Shown here one piece after another: positions 57,847 through 64,000 of a stretch of DNA of 64,000 bases (position 1 is its first letter; every line of letters starts with the position of its first letter). A model generated the notes under the pieces. It had not been told where the DNA came from. It did not search any database and saw nothing but the letters and a program-made list of their open reading frames with translations. The stretch is taken from NCBI RefSeq assembly GCF_026410085.1, contig NZ_CP112866.1, positions 5,561,456-5,625,455 on the forward strand. Direction: 5' to 3'. The position numbers and the translations under genes were made by a program. Origin of the DNA: Pseudomonas quebecensis (GTDB lineage: Bacteria > Pseudomonadota > Gammaproteobacteria > Pseudomonadales > Pseudomonadaceae).

Positions 57847-58635
57847 ATGAGTATTGAAAAAGTGAGCCATCGCGTGGCGCCCTGGGTGCTGCCGGTGCTG
57901 TTGCTGGCGGTGTGGCAGTTGTCGGTGTCGGCGGGTTGGTTGTCGACGCGCATCCTGCCGGCGCCGAGCGCGGTGATCGAGGCCGGGGTCAACCTGGTGC
58001 GCAGCGGCGAAATCTGGACACACCTGGCCATCAGCGGCTGGCGCGCGGGCCTGGGCTTTGTGATCGGCGGCGCTATCGGCCTCGCGCTGGGCTTTATCAC
58101 GGGGCTTTCGACGTGGGGCGAGCGCCTGCTAGACAGCTCGGTGCAGATGATCCGCAACGTGCCGCACCTGGCGCTGATCCCGCTGGTAATCCTGTGGTTC
58201 GGCATTGACGAGACGGCGAAGATCTTCCTGGTGGCCCTCGGCACGCTGTTTCCGATCTACCTGAACACCTACCACGGCATCCGCAACGTCGACCCGGCGC
58301 TGGTAGAGATGTCGCGCAGCTACGGTTTGTCCGGTTTCAGTCTGTTCCGGCAGGTGATCCTGCCCGGCGCGTTGCCGTCGATCCTGGTGGGCGTGCGCTT
58401 TGCCCTGGGCTTCATGTGGCTGACGCTGATCGTGGCGGAAACCATCTCCGCCAGTTCCGGCATCGGTTACCTGGCAATGAACGCCCGTGAGTTCCTGCAG
58501 ACCGACGTGGTGGTGCTGGCCATCGTGATGTACGCGGTCCTCGGCAAGCTCGCCGACCTGGCGGCGCGTGGCCTGGAACGTGTGTGGCTGCGCTGGCACC
58601 CGGCGTATCAAGTGAATAAAGGCGGTGCGGTATGA
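57847..58635 (+). CDS. ssuC: Aliphatic sulfonate ABC transporter, permease
   Basis: 262 residues. Six membrane segments, beginning [20 protein letters not shown]. The coupling region is [20 protein letters not shown] (about 157-176), as in SsuC/TauC. It starts 9 bases after ssuD and overlaps ssuB by 4 bases. Confidence 0.94.
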   Translation: MSIEKVSHRVAPWVLPVLLLAVWQLSVSAGWLSTRILPAPSAVIEAGVNLVRSGEIWTHLAISGWRAGLGFVIGGAIGLALGFITGLSTWGERLLDSSVQMIRNVPHLALIPLVILWFGIDETAKIFLVALGTLFPIYLNTYHGIRNVDPALVEMSRSYGLSGFSLFRQVILPGALPSILVGVRFALGFMWLTLIVAETISASSGIGYLAMNAREFLQTDVVVLAIVMYAVLGKLADLAARGLERVWLRWHPAYQVNKGGAV

Positions 58636-59438
58636 CGGCCCAACAACCTCCGCGCCTGCTCAAGGGCATCCCCCTGGCGGTGCGCAAATTGCGCAAATCG
58701 TTTGGCGCTCGGCACGTGCTTAAAGAGATTGACCTGCACATCCCCGCGGGCCAGTTCGTGGCTGTGGTCGGCCGCAGTGGTTGCGGTAAAAGTACTTTGC
58801 TGCGCCTGCTGGCGGGTCTGGACAAGCCCAGTGGCGGCGAGCTGCTGGCCGGTTCCGCGCCGCTGAGTGAAGCGATTGAAGACACGCGGTTGATGTTTCA
58901 GGAAGCGCGCCTGCTGCCGTGGAAAAAAATCATCGACAACGTGGGCCTGGGCCTCAAGGGCGACTGGCGGCCCAAGGCCTTGGAGGCCCTGGGCGCGGTG
59001 GGCCTGGCCGAACGCGCCAATGAATGGCCGGCGGCATTGTCCGGTGGCCAGAAGCAACGTGTGGCGCTGGCCCGCGCGCTGATCCACCAACCACGTCTGT
59101 TGCTGCTCGATGAGCCGTTGGGTGCGCTGGATGCCCTGACGCGCATCGAGATGCAGCAACTGATCGAAAACCTCTGGCAAAAACATGGCTTCACCGTGCT
59201 GCTGGTTACCCATGACGTCAGCGAAGCCGTGGCGATTGCCGACCGGGTGATCCTGATCGAAGACGGCGAAATAGGCCTGGACCTGATCGTCGACCTGCCG
59301 CGCCCGCGGGCGCGTGGCTCTCATCGCCTTGCGGCGTTGGAAGCCGAAGTGCTCAACCGTGTGCTGTCGCTGCCCGGCACGCCGCCCGAACCCGAACCTG
59401 TTTCACCGTTGCCGACGCAACTGCGTTGGGCGCAATAA
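58632..59438 (+). CDS. ssuB: Aliphatic sulfonate ABC transporter, ATP-binding protein
   Basis: 268 residues with Walker [17 protein letters not shown] (about 51-66), signature [15 protein letters not shown] and Walker [21 protein letters not shown], then the VTHDVSEA H-loop. A 30-residue tail rich in Pro/Glu follows the nucleotide-binding domain. Energises sulfonate uptake through SsuC. Confidence 0.95.
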   Translation: MTAQQPPRLLKGIPLAVRKLRKSFGARHVLKEIDLHIPAGQFVAVVGRSGCGKSTLLRLLAGLDKPSGGELLAGSAPLSEAIEDTRLMFQEARLLPWKKIIDNVGLGLKGDWRPKALEALGAVGLAERANEWPAALSGGQKQRVALARALIHQPRLLLLDEPLGALDALTRIEMQQLIENLWQKHGFTVLLVTHDVSEAVAIADRVILIEDGEIGLDLIVDLPRPRARGSHRLAALEAEVLNRVLSLPGTPPEPEPVSPLPTQLRWAQ

Positions 59439-59466
59439 CTCACTTGTCCCACGAAGGAAGAACACC

Positions 59467-59682
59467 ATGACTATTAAAGCCATCAACGTGCGTAACCAGT
59501 TCAAAGGCACCATCAAGGAAATCGTGGTCGGCGACGTGCTGTCGGAAATCGATGTGCAGACCGCCTCCGGTATCGTCACTTCGGTGATCACCACTCGCTC
59601 GGTCAAAGAGCTGGAGCTGGTGATTGGTAGTGAAGTGATTGCCTTTGTGAAGTCCACTGAGGTGTCGATTGCCAAGTTGTAA
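59467..59682 (+). CDS. ssuF: SsuF, small TOBE-domain (molbindin-like) protein
   Basis: 71 residues, one TOBE/Mop domain: MTIKAINVRNQFKGTIKEIV, then VQTASGIVTSVITTRSVKEL. In Pseudomonas putida ssuF is reported as part of the ssu operon and needed for full growth on some sulfonates or sulfate esters; the mechanism is unclear. Similar proteins bind molybdate or other oxyanions as oligomers. Last gene of the operon, followed by a REPIN. Confidence 0.9.
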   Translation: MTIKAINVRNQFKGTIKEIVVGDVLSEIDVQTASGIVTSVITTRSVKELELVIGSEVIAFVKSTEVSIAKL

Positions 59683-59704
59683 TTCGCGTCGCCCTTGAGG
59701 CTGC

Positions 59705-59778
59705 CATCGGGGGCAAGCCCCCTCCCACAGTTTGATCTGTAAACACATTCAAATGTGGGAGGGGGCTTGCCCCCGATG
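59705..59778. repeat. REPIN (two inverted REP units)
   Basis: CATCGGGGGCAAGCCCCCTC at the left and its inverted copy ending GCTTGCCCCCGATG at the right, with about 26 bases between. It separates ssuF from the convergent TetR gene. Same family as 38245 and 60489. Confidence 0.9.
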
Positions 59779-59801
59779 AGGCCGCCCCACCATCACAAGG
59801 C

Positions 59802-60425
59802 TCAGCGCCTGGGCAGATAAACCGGCAAATACAGCCCCACATACGCATCGAACACGCGCATCCCTTCCTCGGCCATGCGCGGCGTGATCAGCCCATGCTG
59901 ATGCACCGAGCGCGCATACACGCGGTCGCTCAACTCCAGCGCCAGGGCGAACACATCCACATCGCTGGGCAGTGTCGGCAGCTCGAAATGGCGGTTGAAC
60001 ACCTTGAACATCAGATCGCCCAGTTCCAGATCATGCTGGCGGTCGGCCTGGGTCACTTCGGTGAGGCCATGCTGCGCCAGGATCAACTGGCGCGCGGCGG
60101 CGTCCTGGTCGTAGATGGTGAGCATGCGCTGCTCGACAATGCAGGACAGGTCGCGCCATTGCTTGAGGCATTCATGGTCGATGGGGGCCTGAATCGCCGC
60201 GCGAAACGCCCCATGCACATCGGCCGTCAAAGCCTCCAGCAGCGCCGGCACACCGGCGAAAAAGTGATACACCGACGACGGAGGAATCTGCGCGCGTTCG
60301 GCCACGCTGTAGATCGACAAACCTGCCACCCCTTCGGCGGCCAGCAGGGTGCGGGCGGCGTCCAGAATCGCATCGATCCGGGCCTGGCTGCGGGCGCGGG
60401 GTTTGCGAGGGGCGGTAGCGGTCAT
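59802..60425 (-). CDS. TetR family transcriptional regulator
   Basis: 207 residues. The N-terminal helix-turn-helix (RIDAILDAARTLLAAEGVAG, LSIYSVAERAQIPPSSVYHF) is clear. A helical ligand-binding domain follows with no recognisable ligand signature. It is flanked by REPINs on both sides and divides the ssu operon from the polyamine genes. Its target cannot be guessed from position alone. Confidence 0.88.
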   Translation of the reverse strand: MTATAPRKPRARSQARIDAILDAARTLLAAEGVAGLSIYSVAERAQIPPSSVYHFFAGVPALLEALTADVHGAFRAAIQAPIDHECLKQWRDLSCIVEQRMLTIYDQDAAARQLILAQHGLTEVTQADRQHDLELGDLMFKVFNRHFELPTLPSDVDVFALALELSDRVYARSVHQHGLITPRMAEEGMRVFDAYVGLYLPVYLPRR

Positions 60426-60488
60426 GGAAGTCTCCTACAAGGCAGCGGGCATTGTATGAGCAGGAATCTGTGTTGTCTGCCAGGCAGC

Positions 60489-60563
60489 TATCGGGGGCAA
60501 GCCCCCTCCCACATTCTGAAAGCATTCACAGGTCAAAATGTGGGAGTGGGCTTGCCCCCGATA
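60489..60563. repeat. REPIN (two inverted REP units)
   Basis: TATCGGGGGCAAGCCCCCTC and the inverted GTGGGAGTGGGCTTGCCCCC (one T for G) enclose about 28 bases. It lies between the TetR promoter and the terminator of the downstream glutamine-synthetase-like gene. Confidence 0.88.
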
Positions 60564-60593
60564 AGACCGACCCGGTCTCTCAGAACAGGCCCA

Positions 60594-60634
60594 TAAAAAA
60601 ACGCCACAGACCCAAAGCCTGTGGCGTTTTTTTA
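60594..60634 (-). terminator. Rho-independent terminator after the glutamine-synthetase-like gene
   Basis: ACGCCACAG (60601-60609) pairs with CTGTGGCGT (60619-60627), flanked by A- and T-runs. It lies 14 bases downstream of the minus-strand gene and may work in both directions. Confidence 0.9.
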
Positions 60635-60647
60635 TCGCCGCAACCGC

Positions 60648-62024
60648 TTACACGGTATGCAGGTACCAGTTGTACTCAAGGTCGGAGATGGAGTGTTCGA
60701 ACTCTTCCAGCTCGCTTTCCTTGCAGGCGACGAAGATGTCGATGTACTTCGGATCGATGTACTTGGCCATCACCTCGCTGTCGTCCAACTCGCGCAGGGC
60801 ATCGCGCAGGTTGTTCGGCAGGCTCTGCTCGTTCTGCTCGTAGCTGTTGCCTTCCACCGGTGCGCCAGGCTCGATCTTGTTGGTCAGACCGTGGTGCACG
60901 CCTGCCAGGACCGAAGCCATCAGCAGGTAAGGGTTGGCGTCGGCACCCGCTACGCGGTGTTCGATACGCACCGCATCGGCCGAGCCGGTCGGTACGCGAA
61001 TCGCCACGGTACGGTTATCCAGACCCCAGCACGGCGAGTTCGGCACGTAGAACTGTGCGCCGAAGCGGCGGTAGGAGTTGACGTTGGGGCACAGGAACGC
61101 CATCTGGGCGGGTAGGGTCTCCAGCACACCGCCGATCGCGTGACGCAATGCGGCGTTCTGCTCGGGATCCTCGCTGGCAAAGATGTTCTTGCCGTCCTTG
61201 TCCAGGATCGAAATGTGTACGTGCAAACCGTTGCCTGCCTGGCCTGGGTAAGGCTTGGCCATGAAGGTGGTGTCCATCTCATGGTCGTAGGCGATGTTCT
61301 TGATCAGGCGCTTGAGCAGTACCGCGTAGTCGCAGGCCTTGATCGGGTCGGCCACGTGGTGCAGGTTCACTTCGAACTGCGCCGGGGCACTTTCCTTGAC
61401 GATGGCGTCGGCCGGGATGCCTTGCTCTTTGGCACCTTCCAGAATGTCCTGGAGGCAGTCGACATATTCGTCGAGGTCGTCGATCAGGTAGACCTGTGTC
61501 GAGTGCGGGCGTTTGCCGGAGATCGGCGAGCGGGGCGGTTGTGGTCGGCCGTTCACGTTCTCCTGATCGATCAGGTAGAACTCAAGCTCGAAGGCGGCGC
61601 AGATGGTCAGACCGAGGTCGTCGAATTTGCTGACAACCTGGCGTAGTACTTCGCGCGGATCGGCGAAGAAAGGTTCACCTTCCAGTTCGTGCATGGTCAT
61701 CAGCAACTGCGCGGTAGGGCGCTTTTGCCAAGGTTCATTGCACAGGGTGTCGGGGATTGGATAACAGATTCGGTCAGCATCGCCGATGTCCAGACCCAGG
61801 CCGGTGCTTTCCACCGTCGAGCCGTTGATATCCAGAGCAAATAAAGAGGCAGGCAGGTTAATGCCCTTCTCGTAAACCTTGTGGAGGCTGGTGCGTTCGA
61901 TGCGCTTGCCGCGCACCACACCATTCATATCCGCAATTAGAAGGTCTACGTACAGAACCTCAGGATGATCCTTAAGGAACGCGTTCGCTTCGTTAAGCTG
62001 AACGGCACGCGGGGGTACCGACAT
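60648..62024 (-). CDS. Glutamine-synthetase-like gamma-glutamylpolyamine synthetase (1)
   Basis: 458 residues. The N-terminal beta-grasp region (VLYVDLLIADMNGVVRGKRI) precedes the catalytic barrel. Metal and glutamate sites lie in NGLHVHISILDKDGKNIF, NSYRRFGAQFYVPNSPCWGL and EHRVAGADANPYLLMASVLA. The adenylylation-loop tyrosine motif of true GlnA is absent, and the chain ends EYNWYLHTV. These features match PuuA/SpuB-type enzymes that join glutamate to putrescine or other polyamines. A second such gene lies divergently. Which amine it prefers is unknown. Confidence 0.87.
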   Translation of the reverse strand: MSVPPRAVQLNEANAFLKDHPEVLYVDLLIADMNGVVRGKRIERTSLHKVYEKGINLPASLFALDINGSTVESTGLGLDIGDADRICYPIPDTLCNEPWQKRPTAQLLMTMHELEGEPFFADPREVLRQVVSKFDDLGLTICAAFELEFYLIDQENVNGRPQPPRSPISGKRPHSTQVYLIDDLDEYVDCLQDILEGAKEQGIPADAIVKESAPAQFEVNLHHVADPIKACDYAVLLKRLIKNIAYDHEMDTTFMAKPYPGQAGNGLHVHISILDKDGKNIFASEDPEQNAALRHAIGGVLETLPAQMAFLCPNVNSYRRFGAQFYVPNSPCWGLDNRTVAIRVPTGSADAVRIEHRVAGADANPYLLMASVLAGVHHGLTNKIEPGAPVEGNSYEQNEQSLPNNLRDALRELDDSEVMAKYIDPKYIDIFVACKESELEEFEHSISDLEYNWYLHTV

Positions 62025-62632
62025 GATGCAACACCTTTGTTGTTAAAAATATCAATCATTGATCTTTTCTGGTTTCAGTCAACCCGAACGGCATGCCGAA
62101 GTCAAGCGAGGCCTTTTTTGCCCTAAAAAAGCGCCGTGACGGCTTTTTTGGGGCTTTTCGGGGCGTTTTTTTCGCTTTGACCGGCTTGGGTACCGCAGGC
62201 TTGAGCGGGCCGTGTTGTATTTTTTACGGGGGTGTTGTGTAAAAAAATGAACAAGGCTAAGCTCGATTCAAACCCATAACAGCAATAATACCGGGGTGCT
62301 TCATGTCTCGCCTGCCGCCAATCGGCGTCTCGGCCTGCTTCACACAGGCTTTGTCATCTGTTCGTTCTTCCTGCGTGAATGCCCATGCCCCGGCCAATAT
62401 TCTTGACGCCTCGGCCGACCTCTTTTTCCCCCCTTCACTCACCTCGCCTTCGCCCCTGAAGGGCGCCGACCCTGGGTGCCGCTCATGATTCTGCACAAGT
62501 TTGGCGTGAGGAATGCATCTGCGCTCCAAATGGCAGGTAAGCTCCTACCCTGAGTGAAGAAACGACGCGGATGCTGCGTCAACCAACGCCTGGCCTTTAA
62601 TGGATGCCAGGAAACCCAGCCCAGAGGCATTT
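62025..62632. other. Divergent control region of the two glutamylpolyamine synthetase genes
   Basis: 608 bases with promoters for both flanking genes expected here. The part nearest the minus-strand gene (62095-62175) is full of T-runs and carries a terminator-like hairpin at 62125-62149. Short frames at 62257-62529 (minus) and 62303-62488 (plus) overlap each other and have no recognisable product. No tandem repeat seen. Confidence 0.55.
62125..62149. terminator. Bidirectional terminator-like hairpin in the leader
   Basis: AAAAAAG-c-GCCG, TGA, CGGC-TTTTTT: a short GC stem extended by A/T runs. Read on the minus strand it has GCCG/CGGC, a bulge and a run of T about 100 bases before the ATG of the gene starting at 62024. 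It could stop leaderless transcripts from upstream or act as an attenuator. Confidence 0.5.
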
Positions 62633-63991
62633 ATGAGTAACAACCTCGACCAGCTCACCGATTGGTTGAAAGACCACAAGATCACAGAAGTCGAATGCAT
62701 GATTGGCGACCTCACCGGTATCACCCGGGGCAAAATCTCGCCGACCAACAAGTTCATTGCCGAAAAAGGCATGCGCCTGCCCGAGAGCGTTCTGCTGCAG
62801 ACCGTGACCGGCGACTATGTCGAAGACGACATCTATTACGAACTGCTCGACCCGGCCGATATCGACATGATCTGCCGCCCCGACCAGAACGCGGTATTCC
62901 TGGTGCCCTGGGCCATCGAGCCCACCGCCCAGGTGATCCACGATACCTACGACAAGCAAGGCAACCCCATCGAGCTGTCGCCGCGCAACGTGCTCAAGAA
63001 AGTCCTCAAGCTCTACGCCGACAAAGGCTGGCAGCCCATCGTGGCGCCGGAGATGGAGTTCTACCTGACCAAGCGCTGCGAAGACCCGGACTTCCCACTG
63101 CAACCGCCGATCGGCCGCTCCGGGCGCCCGGAAACCGGTCGCCAGTCCTTCTCTATAGAAGCGGCCAACGAATTCGACCCGCTGTTCGAAGACGTCTACG
63201 ACTGGTGCGAGCTGCAGGAACTGGACCTCGATACCCTCATTCATGAAGACGGCACGGCGCAGATGGAAATCAACTTCCGTCATGGCGATGCGCTGTCCCT
63301 GGCCGACCAGATCCTGGTGTTCAAGCGCACCATGCGTGAAGCCGCACTCAAGCACGACGTGGCCGCCACCTTCATGGCCAAGCCGATGACCGGTGAGCCC
63401 GGCAGCGCCATGCACCTGCACCAGAGCATCATCGACATCGCCACCGGCAAGAACGTCTTCTCCAATGAAGACGGGACCATGAGCGAGCTGTTTCTCAACC
63501 ACATCGGTGGCCTGCAGAAATTCATCCCTGAGTTGCTGCCATTGTTTGCACCCAATGTGAACTCGTTCCGCCGCTTCCTGCCCGATACGTCGGCGCCGGT
63601 GAACGTGGAATGGGGCGAAGAAAACCGTACCGTGGGCCTGCGCGTCCCGGACGCCGGCCCGCAGAACCGTCGTGTGGAAAACCGCCTGCCGGGCGCCGAT
63701 GCCAACCCGTACCTGGCGATTGCGGCCAGCCTGTTATGCGGCTACATCGGCATGGTCGAAGGCCATAAGCCGAGCGCTCCCGTGGTAGGCCGTGGTTACG
63801 AGCGGCGCAACCTGCGCCTGCCGTTGACCATCGAAGACGCCCTGGAACGCATGGAAAACAGCAAGACCATCGAGAAATACCTGGGGCACAAATTCATCAC
63901 AGGCTACGTCGCGGTCAAGCGGGCCGAGCATGAAAACTTCAAGCGCGTCATCAGTTCGTGGGAGCGGGAATTCCTGCTCTTCGCCGTCTGA
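62633..63991 (+). CDS. Glutamine-synthetase-like gamma-glutamylpolyamine synthetase (2)
   Basis: 452 residues, complete within the window. Blocks: VECMIGDLTGITRGKISPTN at the N-terminus, EFDPLFEDVYDWCELQELDL, FMAKPMTGEPGSAMHLHQSI, FAPNVNSFRRFLPDTSAPVN and ENRLPGADANPYLAIAASLL. Like its divergent neighbour it lacks the GlnA adenylylation loop. It resembles SpuI-type enzymes of polyamine catabolism. ATG at 62633 follows 'agaggcat'; an upstream ATG at 62600 adds 11 residues without a ribosome site. The spu/puu genes normally continue downstream, beyond the window. Confidence 0.87.
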   Translation: MSNNLDQLTDWLKDHKITEVECMIGDLTGITRGKISPTNKFIAEKGMRLPESVLLQTVTGDYVEDDIYYELLDPADIDMICRPDQNAVFLVPWAIEPTAQVIHDTYDKQGNPIELSPRNVLKKVLKLYADKGWQPIVAPEMEFYLTKRCEDPDFPLQPPIGRSGRPETGRQSFSIEAANEFDPLFEDVYDWCELQELDLDTLIHEDGTAQMEINFRHGDALSLADQILVFKRTMREAALKHDVAATFMAKPMTGEPGSAMHLHQSIIDIATGKNVFSNEDGTMSELFLNHIGGLQKFIPELLPLFAPNVNSFRRFLPDTSAPVNVEWGEENRTVGLRVPDAGPQNRRVENRLPGADANPYLAIAASLLCGYIGMVEGHKPSAPVVGRGYERRNLRLPLTIEDALERMENSKTIEKYLGHKFITGYVAVKRAEHENFKRVISSWEREFLLFAV

Positions 63992-64000
63992 TGCGCCGGG

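Noticed and set aside
62257..62529. Overlapping short frames on both strands (62257-62529 minus, 62303-62488 plus)
   Set aside because: They overlap each other in a promoter region and neither has a family resemblance. The plus frame has a passable ribosome site but odd composition.

Overview
The window is chromosomal DNA from a fluorescent pseudomonad (Pseudomonas fluorescens group). The evidence is high-GC coding sequence, typical Pseudomonas proteins (Mg-type HemB, OprD porin, ssuEADCBF, DUF2388, paired gamma-glutamylpolyamine synthetases), the REP/REPIN repeat family built on GTGGGAGGGGGCTTGC, and a gene order that, from memory, follows P. aeruginosa PAO1 from hemB/ppk/ppx/trxA/rho through ubiD, rbbA, 6S RNA, ubiH and gcvT to argE/argA. 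It is mostly conserved core genome. I see no prophage, integrase, insertion sequence, CRISPR array, restriction system, recognisable defence island or tRNA.

Layout. 0-5 kb: start of a DedA gene, hemB-ppk, and convergent ppx. 5.2-10.1 kb: an accessory four-gene chaperone-usher cluster (DUF1120-type subunit, chaperone, usher, second subunit). A strong hairpin follows the first subunit gene. 10.1-13.9 kb: a polar amino-acid type ABC importer and a divergent FadR/GntR regulator. 14-20.5 kb: trxA, rho, an OafA-like acyltransferase, ubiD, and a 2Fe-2S flavin reductase coupled to ubiD. 20.5-25 kb: a PagP-like barrel, ChaC, GlpT, a quinone reductase and an orphan FliL-like protein. 25-30 kb: a YhiI-RbbA-YhhJ type ABC export system. 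30-37 kb: EVE protein, a 48-residue membrane peptide, fau, 6S RNA, zapA and its coiled-coil partner, then ygfB-pepP-ubiH-DUF4442-ubiI. 37-41.7 kb: ferric-iron binding protein and permease, then gcvT-gcvH. 41.7-47.6 kb: ArnB-like aminotransferase, DUF2388, NfeD/stomatin pair, lone GspE ATPase, ACT-like protein and an Lrp regulator. 47.7-51.8 kb: CYTH-CHAD protein, argE, argA. 52-54 kb: OprD porin. 54-59.7 kb: peroxiredoxin and the ssu sulfonate operon. 59.8-64 kb: TetR regulator and two divergent glutamine-synthetase-like genes.

Several blocks work as units. ppk/ppx make and degrade polyphosphate. ubiD, ubiH and ubiI serve ubiquinone synthesis. ssuEADCBF imports and desulfonates alkanesulfonates. 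argE and argA both act on N-acetylated arginine precursors. The least described parts are the DUF1120 pilus cluster with its leader and hairpin, the PagP-like protein beside glpT, the small membrane protein, and the non-coding leaders of rho, fau and the polyamine glutamylation genes. No clearly new multi-gene system stands out, and I have not forced one. Start sites were chosen by reading Shine-Dalgarno sequences, gene overlaps and family N-termini. All family calls are by recognition only; no search was run.
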